Shown: positions 12,290 through 24,011 of the stretch, piece after piece
Numbering within the stretch: position 1 is the first letter of the stretch
How the letters are laid out: each line of letters opens with the position of its first letter
Assembly (NCBI GenBank): GCA_024138015.1
Contig: JAMXBB010000010.1
Location: forward strand, 52,051,936-52,115,935
Direction of reading: 5' to 3'
Length of the DNA stretch: 64,000 nt
DNA from: Lumnitzera littorea
Lineage: Eukaryota; Streptophyta; Magnoliopsida; Myrtales; Combretaceae
Program-made: the position numbers and the translations under genes
The notes under the pieces: generated by a model
Database searches by the model: none
Seen by the model: only the letters and a program-made list of their open reading frames with translations
Told to the model about the DNA's origin: nothing

Positions 12290-13524
12290 TGAAAGAGAAA
12301 TCTTTGATAGATATGATTGTAGAATATCTAAGGGATGGTATTCTCCCTATTGATAGGAAAGTAGCTCGAATATTGGTTTATCAAGTCACAAATTACACAT
12401 TAATAGATGATCAGCTGTACAAACGTGGTATATCCCAATCTTATCTTCAATGCCTTCCTTCGAGAGATGCACGATAGGTATAGTGGTGTATGCAACAACC
12501 ATGTGAAAGGACAAATGTTGTATATCTGTATGCTACGACTTGACTATTATTGGTCGACAATGAAAGATGATGTGAGAACAACCATTGAACATTGTCCACA
12601 ATGCCAAAAGCATGAAGCGCCGAGTCATGTGCCTTTTACCAAATTGTGCTACTTAACCAATCCTTAGCCCTTTGCCTAATGGGGATTAGATATACTTGAA
12701 CCATTTCCAAAGTCTACAGCCTAGCGACAATTCTTCATTGTTGCTGTAGATTATTTCATAAAGTAGGCAGAGGCTAAAGCATTAGTAAGGATCACTGAAC
12801 AAAAGGTTGAGGCATTTGTTTTCAAATTCATTATATCAAGGCTCGAAGTCCCATTTATGATAATTACGAACAATGGACCACAATTTGACAATGACAAATT
12901 TCATGCATTTTGTGAAAAATATGGCATCCTCTTAAATTACACGTCTATAGCTCACCCTCAAACTAATAGGCAAATGGAAGCTGTTAACAAGATCATCTTA
13001 CACAGCTTGAGGAGGAAGGTTAACCAAGCCAAAGGAAAGTGGGCTGGCAAATTGCCAGATGTTTTATGGAGATACTAGACTATCTACAGAACCACAATAG
13101 GGGATACACCCTATAGATTGGCATATGGTATAGAAGCAGTGTTGTCGATTGAGTTAGACCTATCGAATCTATGTATGCAGAATTTTGACGTAGTGATCAA
13201 TCATGTTAGTTTTACGGCTAATTTGGATACAATTGAAGAAATCAAAGATGTTACAAGAGCTAGAGTTACAGCATATCAACATAGGGTAACCAATTATTAT
13301 AATCAAAAGGTAAAGCATAAGGTATTTTAGCTTAGAGATTTGGTTTGCTGGAAACTAGAGGCAACTAGCATGTGAAAGAAGCAAGGGAAGCTCGGTGCAA
13401 ATTGGGAAGATCCTATGAGGGTCCAAAAAGTCATTGGCATGGGGGCTTATCGACTGAAAAGGTTGGGTGGAACAGTCATCCTTTATGCATGGAATGTTGA
13501 GAATTTGAAGCTTTATTTTAATTA
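12290..13524 (+). pseudogene. Element B integrase, inactive
   Basis: Integrase inserts element DNA into the genome. The N-terminal zinc-binding part is visible as MHDRYSGVCNNHVKGQ and IEHCPQCQKHE (12467-12630). The core follows: GLDILEPFPKS (first Asp, about 12683), IITNNGPQFDNDKFHAFCEK (12860-12919), AHPQTNRQMEAVNKII (Glu, about 12950-13000) and WAGKLPDVLWRY (13041-13076), then AYGIEAVLSIELDLS (13121-13165). The second catalytic Asp reads Asn (TNNG), and stops occur near 12665, 12763 and 13077. The reading ends with VENLKLYFN and a stop at about 13524. Confidence 0.85.
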
Positions 13525-13852
13525 ATTCTTTTGATGTTATGAAGCATTTCCATTTGTTTTGTGAGGCAATGGCCTAGTTGTTTTAAAAGACAATCATGTT
13601 CAAAGTTACAACTCTGACTTGTTCCTCTTCTTGATCTTTTATGATCAACGGATTATTATCATTTTCAAACTGCACAGTAAACAAACTGGTATTTAATAAG
13701 TTCAAACCTATTGCGGTTAGCAAACTTTATAAGTTGAAAAGCCAAATAACAAGTGTATTAATTCATAAAGGCGATCTCGCGGCTTAGATAAGACAACTGG
13801 TCTACGTCTCAAATGACTAACGGATAATGTCTCTAAAAAAGACACCCAAATT
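13525..13852 (+). other. Element B non-coding stretch after integrase
   Basis: No gene is seen. The sequence begins right after the integrase stop and leads into the hairpin array at 13853. Confidence 0.5.
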
Positions 13853-14040
13853 AGGCATGTAAAATAAAACATGCTAAGAAAAATATGCGTATGAAATAAA
13901 ACATATCGAGAAAATTAGGCGTGTGAATTAAAACATGCCAAGAAAGTATGGCTAGTGAAATAATATGCCAAGGTATCGAAAAACACGTGAAATAAAACAT
14001 GACAAAACTACTAAATTATGCATGAGGAAATATGCATAAG
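13853..14040 (+). repeat. Tandem hairpin array in element B 3' region
   Basis: Six degenerate units of about 31 bp share a core like RTGAAATAAAACAT. In units 1, 3 and 6 the flanks pair: GCATGT/ACATGC (13855-13860 with 13869-13874), GGCGTGT/ACATGCC (13918-13924 with 13933-13939, one G-T pair) and TATGCAT/ATGCATA (14017-14023 with 14032-14038). Unit 2 (13888-13908) pairs imperfectly, and units 4 and 5 only weakly. Stem sequence changes while pairing is kept. Tandem repeats in 3' regions of Tat elements are known; the repeated hairpin form is what I see here. Confidence 0.7.
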
Positions 14041-14193
14041 ATTAATAACAAATACAACAATAAATGTTCGACCACTTGGTTGAACACTATCCATACAAAA
14101 GAAAAAAAATGAAATGAACGAATTACAAGGGGAACAATCTTATGATCTATTCTTAGACTTAGCAGAGGCAATCTCTTGATCGGAAGTCAGAGT

Positions 14194-15279
14194 CTAATTA
14201 GAGCATATCTCTTTTTCGATGCTTGGGGTTTTAAAGCAGGTGGATTTCTCTTTGTGCACATAAGGGATTTCCTTAGACAAACGATCTTCATCATCACTAA
14301 GATTTGTGACATGAGCCTCGTTATCATCCTGCATATGGATCCCGGCATCTAAACCTTTGTCAGCTTCTTCATCATAATTGCTGACTTGATCATCAACATC
14401 GGCGAAGTCCAAGCATGAAAGATCATATTTAGAGAGAAACTTTAAGATTTCTTCTCTTGCCGGTTAGACCCCCTCCAATAACTTTTTCCTCATTAATCTA
14501 TCGTACTGTTGACTTGGAGTCACAATTTCAAGCGCCACTTCGACAAATGGCACTTTTTTCACTACCTCTTCTAACTTGGCAATACAACTTTATAGTTTAG
14601 AGTTATTAGTCTCCAATTCCTTTATCGACATCCTAAGCCTATCTTCCTCGTTACTCATTGAGCTGACTATTCGACCCAAACCACAACACTTTTCTTTTTT
14701 CTTGCAAAGCTCCTCATTCAGGTTTTCAGCCTCTTTGTATTGCTCGTTAACCCTGGCCTTGAGGCTTGAGGCTTGAGACTTCATTGGTAGCCAAAGAGTG
14801 TACCAGTTTCTCGACAACAAGTTCATCCATCTCAGCCCTGATTCTTGCATTCTCAGTAGCCACAATCTGAGCCTTTGAGGAATTATATGTATCCTCAATT
14901 TTTTGCAACAAGTTAACAATATGAAATGATGAATTCACTAGACCACCTAGTAGAATACATAAAAATTATTACTATTATTACCTTATTCATTTCTTGTCAG
15001 CTTCATCCAATGCCATCAGAACGTAGCTACTGATCTGTGAAAAACAAGATTGTTAGCAATAAATAAAACATGCACAACAATTGAAAGGATCTAATTGATA
15101 CTTACATCATACAGTTTGGCCATGATTTGTGCCTTATTACAACCGTCGACTCTGTCAACGTCCTTTTTTGCAATTTCCCTATCCTTAGGAAAAATGACAC
15201 CTTCCATCAAGGCTAATGATTTAGTCCTATCGCCTAGTGTTGATTTGAATTTAAGGAAAGCAGTGCTTACGATTATCAC
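14194..15279 (-). pseudogene. Antisense spliced ORF of element B (coiled-coil protein)
   Basis: An ORF opposite to gag-pol runs from inside the 3' LTR toward the integrase. Exon 1 (about 15279-15106) reads STLGDRTKSLALMEGVIF and NKAQIMAKLYD, and ends at a consensus donor (GTAAGT, 15105). The acceptor TTTTTCACAG leads to exon 2 at 15034 (ISSYVLMALDEADKK). A second intron (about 14985-14939) precedes NSSFHIVNLLQKIEDTYNSS (from about 14936). After a frameshift near 14760 a Glu/Lys/Leu-rich coiled coil follows (YKEAENLNEELCKKKEK). An acidic C-terminus then runs to the stop at 14194 (DFADVDDQVSNYDEEADKGL). A TGA ends exon 2 early, so it is broken. Antisense ORFs near the 3' LTR are known in Retand/Grande/Ogre-type elements; their function is unknown. 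Confidence 0.6.
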
Positions 15280-15582
15280 GTAATACAGTTATATTACATA
15301 ACTACCCACTATTCCAACATTTGAGGAATGTACCTGATTGAGAGGTCTCCACATGTCCTAGTAATCATGCGATTAACTGTTGTTTTAGACACTTAACATT
15401 TGCCTATAAATATGAAGAAAAAGCACTGTAAGAACGATCTGAGACCCTACAACTACTCACTTTATTTTCTCATTAAATTCATTTATTAACTATGGCATCA
15501 GAGTGGCCATACCAGAATAGCCCCGGTACCTTTTAGTTCTTTGTACTTTGCAAGAAGGAAATTGTCCGAAAACCACACAACA
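15235..15582 (+). repeat. Element B 3' LTR
   Basis: Aligns with both halves of the split 5' LTR (4163-4329 and 7655-7809). It carries a TATA-like box (CTATAAATAT, 15414-15423) and ends CACACAACA at 15582, followed by the ATAAA target repeat. It is the uninterrupted reference for locating the family E insertion. Confidence 0.8.
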
Positions 15583-15587
15583 ATAAA

Positions 15588-18500
15588 ATGAATTATAACA
15601 TATTTGATAAGTATACAATAATATGAGTATTAAATTAGATTATTTCATAAGTTCTAAATTAATACTCTTTCATTTTAACGTGATATTGTTAAATAGTATA
15701 TTAGTAAGATGAAATTGAGTAGTTATGATACACTTATTTAGATAACCCCCTTAATTAACTCATAATTATAGAATGCCTTAAAATCAAAGATAAAGTTACG
15801 TTTTATATATCCAACTTTACGAACTTTAGTAAATAACTAAACAAAATATGAGATTGGTATGATACAACTATTGATTGACTTAAAATACATAAGTATTGCC
15901 TATAAACAATATAGCCATGTTATCCTATACATAATGATATATGATCTTATGTAGATGGCATGACGTATGTATGAGTAACCAAAAAATGAATAGTTAACAC
16001 TAAAAATGTAACCCTATGCTCTCCATCCCATTTGAACCTATTCTTCTTGTTTATGAAATGTAACTTAGTAAGTGATTAATAGATACTATACCCCAAGAAC
16101 ATACGATCATACCGAAGTGATCCTATAATAGACACAAAGATACCAAATACTTGAATAAGAAGTAAATCAATTAACCTAAATATGTGTATCCATTAAATGA
16201 TTGTGTTATTATACCTATATAGGTATTTTGTAAAAATATTGAGAAGTTAAGCAAATTATATCAAATTTGATAAAATGAACTACAAATACCTATTATAAAT
16301 GTAATTTAAATTTAGAGAAACACCTCTCATGCCTTTTAAATGCATTCTATTATAATTATAAACGAGTTTTTGTAGCTGAAAAATTTTGTTAGTAAGTTTG
16401 GGAAATCATAGAAGCCTTCATATTTAGTATTAAGAGAGAAATATAAGAATTTTAATTTAGTATTTCGTATGGGAAGTTTGGAATTTATATATTTTTATTC
16501 ACTTTGAATGCTATTGACTTTAGGATTGTAAAGTTAGACTGTGTAATGATAAATAAATGCTGAGCAATTATAATGTATATAAGACTAGGGATCTTATAAA
16601 AATTGGAACTTGACTATAAGATACTTGTGAATAAAATAAGGATTGCTTGATAATAAACTAAATTTGCATAAGTATATTGCATAATTATAAAAGTTAAAAT
16701 GCATGTTGCTTAATTATGGAAATTATTATAGATATAATCTCTTGTATGTATTGAGAGCTAATACCTGATCATTGAATTTGAAATGTGAAGTCATACAAAA
16801 ATATTTACATGAATACAATATCGTAACTTCGACTATGAATTACTGTTCCATGGGTACAATTTGTTACGTATGTTAACTATATTCATATAAGTGTTGACTA
16901 GCTCCTGTTATGAGGTTTATAGCATCTTTATATTCTGTATCGTGAAAATGTATAGATAAAATTATGTGTCACATTCTAAAGCAAGTAGATATTGTTGATA
17001 AAGGTAAATGCATATGGTAGTCATTATTTATAAGTTATTTAGAATTAACCCATAAGAATGATTGATGCAACATTAGGAAATAGCCTAAAACCTGAATATG
17101 AGACACTATTCCTATTACTTATAGAACTAGTGAAGCAAGAAACTTATTCTTTACCTTATTAATATTTCCCCATTAAATAAGCACTCCCCCTAATAAGTAT
17201 TAAGTAACCCATAATGCTGTGACGATAGGAAAAGAGCATAGTAAGGGACTGATATTAGAAGTGACTTTGAAACTGATGACTCTAACATGTTAACTAAAGG
17301 GAAAAATTTTAACGCAACTTAAAAAAATTTTCTACAAGGACTATGAATTATTATGGATCAAACCCCTTATATGGTATAAACAGTCTAATATCATAACAAA
17401 TACCCAACACAAGAATGCTAGCTAGACACCCTAAAGATATGTTGATACCCTCAACAAGTAAAACCAATAGGCACTTCAAACTGGTCATATCACATACTTT
17501 ACATCCTACATAAGAAATTAATCTGAAAAGAAGAGAATCAAGGAGAAGCCTCAAGCTCTAGTCAACGATCCCTACTAAAAGAGGAAGATTGATAGATGTA
17601 AACCAAGATACAATTAAAATACTAGGAAAGCATCTTCATATATGTAATGGCAATGGGTAATCAAGAAAAGAATGGAAAATCTATGATTATGAAGTCTCTT
17701 CCTTGTTTAGTCTCTTGTTATCATCAAAGTACTACACATCATGTTATGTTTTGTCATCTAATGAGTCCATATCAGTATCAATCTGAGTTTGTTGATCAGG
17801 AGTCATGTCAGTTTCTTTTGAGTTGGGTTAAGTCGTGAGGATTCAAATTGTCAACCATCTCATTTGACTTTGAGGTGGAGAAAAGTCCATGATTTGCCAA
17901 GCTCAATCTTATTGACATCTACACTGAGCAATATGAAAGAGGAATAATACTTATGGTAGATGATAGATCTGTATTGTTACTGATCTTAACTAAAACCTAA
18001 AGAATAAAGATATAAAGGATACAATAGAAGATGGATCGATGAAAGAATACTTAAATAAATGTAAAGAGAAGTTACAAGATTAGGAAAGGGTAATGCAAGT
18101 GAAAGATTCTAGTGATGGTCTTAGCAACTATTTAGCTCCAAATATGGAATACAAGAAATTGGGGAAAGAAAACAAAAGAATGGACAAGAGATAAATCAAG
18201 AAGCTTAAATAGAAGAAAATAAGACAAAAATGGAATAAAAAAACTTTGGAAAATGAAGCTCATGAAAGAAAGGCCATCCCTTTGTCTCCCTTAAGTAATA
18301 AAACAGCAACCCTTACAAACCATAAATATAAGATTGATAACAAATTTATGAATATATATAACTTTCTCCATGAAAAGATTTGATATATGTTAGTTTCGAG
18401 GATGAAACTATTTGTAATGGGGTGGAATGTGATATCTGCAAATTAACAATCAGGCATGAACATTTGAATATTAGGGCAAAGCCCTGCTCTTGTACGATTA

Positions 18501-18661
18501 GGGTCAACAATTGATTTAGAGTATTTGTGAAAGTAACTCAATTAGGCTATAAACTTACGAGAAATATGATAACCTTAATCAAGAAATTCCAGTACACTTG
18601 GAAGTCAAAAATATAATAAGATATAATAAATATAATCAAAATAGTAAGAATTTATTTTATA
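15588..18661 (+). other. Degenerate internal DNA of element A, with a pol-end-like tail
   Basis: AT-rich DNA between element B and the next family A LTR, with no convincing gene. The short frames at 17351-17554 (minus) and 17647-17838 (+) show no known motif. Near the right end, TTTCGAGGATGAAAC (18393-18407) followed by a purine-rich AATGGGGTGGAA (18416-18427) and TGTGATATC resembles the 3' end of a Gypsy pol with a polypurine tract and LTR start. However, the family A LTR begins 234 bp further right (18662), so the tract may belong to another element. Confidence 0.35.
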
Positions 18662-20968
18662 TGAGCCCCTAAAGTCATATTTAGAATAATCGTACTTAAA
18701 TTTAAGGCTTTTAGGAAAACATAACGAATTGAGCCCAAACTTTACAACTAAGTTAGAAAAGTTAGTTGAAGTGACTTAGTAAAGTTAAATTTTAAAGATA
18801 ATATCCAAAAAACCTAATTTTAACCTTAAAAATACAATTATTCAAAAAAGCATAAAACTTATCAGAACCCCCAAAATCGAGCCTAAAATATAACAAGAAC
18901 TTAAAGATAGGTTATTTAAGCTATAAAAAGGAATAATAACGCATAATATACTATATGAATATATTTTTATTTTTATGAATATACCTAGTATATATAATAA
19001 ATAGACACATAAATTATCTTGAAATTATATAATTATACATAATAAGCAATAAATTCATAAAATTAAATCGAAAAAATATCTTAAAAATAAAAGACATGCT
19101 AGAAACATGATTACATTTATATAATTACTTATTACGTGTATGATATATATAGGATATATACTCGTATATTAACAAAATCATTAAATACTAACATAAAATA
19201 CCAAAATACCCTAATATATCATCAAAAAATTATAAAAAAAGAAGAAGAAAAAACTTGAAATATTATTAAATTAAATGTGGAGTAGCTTAAATAGGATAAG
19301 CAATTGCATCAAAAGTGATTTGATAAAAATTTAACACGACATCCTATTAATTGGATATTTGTAAATTAAATAAAATTTCTTAATAATTAAGAAAAAAATC
19401 CAACTACCTCTAATCTTCATAAATAGGATCCCTAGGTTTGGATTGCACACTTCAGTAACTAGGAGCACTCGAGAAAAATTCAGAAAAAAAAAAATTAGAC
19501 AAAAAAATTAGAAAAAATAGAGCAAATCATGCCTTAACATGGTTCCCTAACCCACTATTGATATGTTGTTGTGATCGTTCAGCTACCGACAAAGCACCCA
19601 ATGCTACCTTTAACCAACAAACCCCCTCCAGGCACTAGCCACTTCATTGCTGACGATCACTAGGTTAAAGATTTACCCTATTTTTAATTAAATTCTAAAA
19701 AATATTAAATAAAATGGAAAAATTATTAAAAAAAATTATTCCTAAGTTATTTTAGGTATACTTTCATTCTGAAATTTTATTTTTGAAAAATTATGGATAT
19801 TTAACGTCTGAGCTTCAAAAAGTCATTATTCATTCGAATTTTGAATTTCAAAATAAATACATTACATGATGTAGTTTCTAGCTTAAAATTTTTATATAGA
19901 ATACATATTACATATAGTTAATTACTATGTAGCTTGATTTTTTATTCATGTATTTTAATAATTATTGTATTTTTTTCCCCTAAAAATAGGGTTAAATGAT
20001 GAAATAAATATATTTTTATTAAATTAATTAATGAAATTGGTAAGTACTAACCTTTGAACACTTGTAGTTATATTAAGGATTGCTGAAAATTATTTCATAT
20101 AAAAATGATATTATTTATGTAATTAATCATAATTTAAGGGTAAAAATGTAAATACATGTATATAGGCGATAAACCGATAACTTCAAACAACATGTTGACT
20201 AAATTCCTCATATTTTTAGGATTTTAAAGAAATTCTTGAGAAATTATTTGATGACCTGAGCTATTTATTATGAATTTACTTAGTAAAATAGCATAAATTA
20301 CGAACTAAAGCACAATTTTAGTAATAATAAGCTAAAATGTGATAAATATTAAAATAAAACTTATACATGTACATGTTGATCAGGTTTGGTAAAAATGAAT
20401 TTTTTAACCTATTTAGTGATAATTATACGATTGGGCTATGATATATATATATATATATATATATATTAAGGTCAAATAATACCTATATTATTAAGTTACA
20501 TTAGCAAATTATATAAAATATAATACAATTACAAAAAAAATGGGTATAATATAATAATACTCATTATAGGAGTGTATAGATATAATATAAAGCTAGAAAT
20601 ACCTTTTAGAAGTCATTTCTCGAAATAAAACTCGTAATACATATCGTTAGTTATGTACAAATCTAATGACACTACTTTTATTAAAATTAGACGATCTTAG
20701 ATAACATAACCTATATCTCTATAATATTACGAGAATTTTATGTATTGTGATAACCTGATCATAATTGAAACATAAATTGATTGATTAAAAGTATGTTTCG
20801 ATACAATCGGAACAATATATTATACGCAATAGTATAACTACGTATATTATCGATACTTAATAACTTAACTTAACTTATATAATAAAAATATATTTCATTC
20901 TATAAGGAAAATAATAATCTACCTTAGATATATACATATATATATTTATATTATATAACTTCAGAATA
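18662..20968 (+). mobile_element. LTR of family A, second copy (3' truncated)
   Basis: Begins TGAGCCCCTAAAG, matching the start of the copy at 31993. From 19354 onward it is co-linear with window positions 1-1585 at high similarity. It stops at about 20968, where the left copy continues for about 1240 bp more. The sequence beyond is gag of element C in the opposite direction, so a deletion or rearrangement junction lies here. A (TA)n run at 20441-20466 is much longer than in the left copy (about 1088). With the left copy it may form the LTR pair of one element A, or both may be separate copies. Confidence 0.7.
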
Positions 20969-21776
20969 ACAAGTTGGCTGCTTAGAGCTCTACTAAGATG
21001 ACTTCACCTTTGCCTTGCAACTCTTTGGGCAATTCGAATAACCTCAGCTAAACTCCTAAGTCTTTGTACCTCTACGATGTTTCCAATCTTAGGCTTCAAA
21101 CTAGAAATGAACCTTACCATTGTTCGTACTTCTGGCTAGTCAACATCACATCAAATCATTAACAACTAGAACTCTAAGATATACTCATCCATAGATTGGC
21201 TAACCTGCTTGAGTTCTTGAAGCCGTCAAAAAGTGTCTTATTCATAGTACTCAAGAACAAATCTACTCCTGAAAACTCGTTTCATCTCATTCTAAGTTCG
21301 TATTTCGCATCAGGCTCTCTAACACATGGCTTGCAACTTCTTCCACCATATTACTACATACCTAGAAAACTTTAAGGTAGCTACTCGTATTCACACTACA
21401 TCCTCATAATCATTGAAATCAAATATCTTCTCAACCTTTTCTTCCTAGTCCATATATTCATTGGCATTACCGAATCTAGAAAAACTCAAAACCTGCACTT
21501 TAATGTGCTTAATCCCTCTAAGAGCTCAAAGCTCACGTTCATCATATTAAAGGAACTACTCATCTTCACCTTCATCATCTTCCATGTCCTCCACTTCTCC
21601 TAACTCAAGTCTTCGCCATGCACATCCTTCAACTCGGATAGGCCACACTTGTTGTACATTCATAGCACCAGGAGCTTAGATTTCCACACCTTATTCTCTC
21701 GGCTTATCTTGTACATCTCATTCCCGTTCAGAGTTTCTTTCTTGAGGTTAAGCTTCCACTAATCTTTGCACGATCA
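20969..21776 (-). pseudogene. gag: Element C gag, main part
   Basis: On the minus strand, across stops and frame breaks, the text reads as a Ty3/Gypsy Gag. Blocks are VEKIFDFNDYEDV (about 21445-21405), RVATLKFSRY, WWKKLQAMC (about 21345-21315), NEMKRVFRSRFVLEYYE (about 21288-21238), RLQELKQVSQSMDEYILEF (about 21225-21165), RTMVRFISSLKPKIGNIVEV (about 21130-21070) and LRSLAEVIRIAQRVA (about 21060-21015). These are the usual Retrotrans_gag domain blocks in the usual order. The N-terminal end lies 16.4 kb away at 38187-38325, because element D is inserted between. The C-terminal zinc knuckle, pol and 3' LTR are missing, cut off at 20968. Confidence 0.75.
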
Positions 21777-21781
21777 TAGCT

Positions 21782-23998
21782 TATTAAGCCCTACTTTGCT
21801 TTTCCTTAATTTAACCTATATTAAGCCCAAACTGCTTAATGTAAATTACTCGACTTAAATTAAGGAAACATTTTTATTTAAAAATATTTTTTTAAAAAAT
21901 AATAAAAAAGGAATTACCAACCAGTTAAACTAGTAACAAGTGAAATTAGGGTTTCTAGGTAGGAAAACCCTAATTTAACCATTAGCCTGCGAATATTCTA
22001 AAAATTAATTTTTCAAAAAATTTAACCAAAAAAATCTGAATTCGAGAGTTAACCTATTAAGACTAAGTCACAATGTAAAAATAAAAAAAAAATTAATGAG
22101 CTTTATTTTTATAATTTTTCTAAAAATATTAAGATATATACAGATATGCAAAAATATAACTATAATGAATTTTTTATTATTTTTTTATTACAAATTTTCA
22201 AGAAAAAGAAAAGAAAAGAAAATTTTTTTTTTTTAATTTTTTATATGGTTGTCCTAGAGATACTTATGTACTTGTTAATAGGGATCAAACTAATGTAGTT
22301 CTATTTTAGAAAAGATTTAATAGATGAATCTTTTTTTTAAATTTGAAAATCGAGCTAAATTTACATTTATTTAACAATTTATTATTTTTAAAAAAAATCT
22401 AAAAAGATCTAATTTCATTAATCTACTTTATAAGAAAACCTAACTAACTAAATCATTTTGAAAGAACTCTAGTTAAGATTATATATATATATATATATAT
22501 TAAAATCACTACGTGTCAAAATTTATCTTTTCTAAATCCTATATGCAAGATATATTAAGATACGTATCTTTTTCGAAGAAACAGATCTTGGAGAAAAGAT
22601 ATGCGACTTTAAAAAAAATGCAATTTGACTCAAATTTATTAAAAATTTTCAAATTATCTATAGCAAAACGATACGACAATTAGAAAAATATAAAAAAAAC
22701 CTACACTAAAGAAAATAAATTAGTAAAATTAATTAATTAACAAAAATAAATAAATAATTAAAGAAAATAATAAATGTTTTTATTACCTAAACAAGTCGAG
22801 TCATGCATGATCGGCGTGTTTATATTGATTGTATCATGATCATCTGAACTGCGTTCGTGTGCTTGATGTGAAATTGATCATATATGTGCAGTAGTGGATC
22901 GTGAAGTGGATGACGTGCAGCGTATGTGTGATCGGCAGCGTAGATCATGTGTGTGGTTGTGTTTGTGATCATATGTGAGGGACGGTATGTCAATGTGTGT
23001 GTGATTGGCAATATGGATCGTGTTTGTGGCATGGATATCAACATAAGTGTCAGCATGTATCAGTGCAGTGGAGATTGTGTTTAAGTGCTGTATGTGAGCA
23101 GTATGCACTGTGGAGTAGGTGATAGTGCAAGGACATGTATATGATTGGGAAATTATGTGTGACAGTATGTGAGTGGGAAATTAGAACAATGTATAGCGAG
23201 TGTTCAGTAAGTGAAGAAGTGTGTTGGTGAGTGAATGGTCAGCAGTGTTTGTACGAGTCGTTTGTGGTGTAAGTGGTCGGTAGTGCTTGTGTAAGCTGGT
23301 AAGGGGCCGCTATTTACGTGTATCGCTATTACGCATGTTGCTATTCGTTGGAATGTGTATTAGGTTATGGAGCTTTCATGCACTAAGATGTGTGGTCATG
23401 TAGGGATGAGTATGGAGTTGTGTTGTTGTATTGTATGTTAGGGATTGTGAAAAACGTGTCCAAAACTTTACAGCCGAATTACTATTTATAAGCTACACAA
23501 TTGAATTTTTTATATCTTTATGGTTATAGATTTAATCTTAACAAATCCCAAATACGAAAGATACGATAACAAATCTCAAATACGAAAAATACGATAACTC
23601 CTTTTTTAGATTCATTGAAGATTCAATCTAGTTTTCTAGAAACCCTATATTGATTTGGGCTTTCTATTTTAGGGCTCGACTCAAACCATCTTGATTTAGC
23701 CCACTAACCCATTTAATAAATCCTAAATCCATTTAACCTAATATAAATTAGATAAAAATCTACTTTATATCAAACTAGACTAAAAAATATTTTAATGAAG
23801 CCCGATTCTTAAACGTACACCATTATTTAATTCAACCCTAAACAACTCAGCTCGACTCGACTTGACTCAATACAACTTGATACTTTATTTTTTATTATTT
23901 TTTCAAATTTATTTTTTTAATTATTCTTTTATTATTTTTTATTAAACCTGGGTCAATAAAAATACTAAAATAAAAATAGCAAAAATGAGATGTCTACA
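21782..23998 (-). repeat. Element D 3' LTR
   Basis: Co-linear with 36062-38186. Read on the minus strand it starts TGTAGACATCTCATT next to the PPT. It contains a 50-bp block (23444-23493) identical to the partner LTR, with a minus-strand TATAAATAG box (23482-23490). A GT-rich region (22810-23440) follows downstream of that promoter. A (TA)n run lies at 22480-22501. The His/Thr-rich minus-strand frames at 22820-23108 are by-products of the GT bias. Confidence 0.85.
23444..23493 (-). promoter_or_regulatory. Conserved core promoter block of element D 3' LTR
   Basis: Fifty bases identical to 37683-37732 while the neighbouring LTR sequence has diverged. On the minus strand it contains TTATAAATAG followed by a CGG and a TGTCC/GGACACG segment, which fits a TATA-driven promoter for element D. 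Confidence 0.6.
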
Positions 23999-24011
23999 GC
24001 TGCCCCTCTTT
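23999..24011 (-). other. Element D polypurine tract
   Basis: Minus strand AAAGAGGGGCAGC lies immediately before the LTR start TGTAGACATC. This is the usual plus-strand primer position in LTR elements and fixes both the orientation and the LTR edge. Confidence 0.8.

Larger units (their letters stand above)
4163..15582 (+). mobile_element. Element B: Ty3/Gypsy (Tat lineage) retrotransposon, inactive
   Basis: This nearly complete but decayed LTR retrotransposon has short LTRs (about 320-345 bp), a PBS (7812), gag, protease, RT, RNase H, a second RNase H-like domain, integrase, a 3' tandem-repeat region and an antisense ORF. The domain order PR-RT-RH-INT defines Ty3/Gypsy. The extra RNase H-like domain after the first, and the antisense ORF near the 3' LTR, are known traits of the Tat/Retand/Ogre group. 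ATAAA directly flanks both ends (4158-4162 and 15583-15587), consistent with a target-site duplication, although such a short AT-rich match could be chance. Many in-frame stops and frameshifts show it cannot move by itself. Excluding the 3325-bp solo LTR inside it, the element is about 8.1 kb. Confidence 0.85.

Noticed and set aside
13853..14040. CRISPR array
   Set aside because: The regular short repeats are degenerate, without unique equal-length spacers, and lie in a plant retrotransposon 3' region.
22820..23108. His/Thr-rich minus-strand ORFs (and the similar one at 37191-37490)
   Set aside because: They arise from the GT-rich strand bias inside element D LTRs, overlap in two frames, and are not conserved as protein between the two LTR copies.
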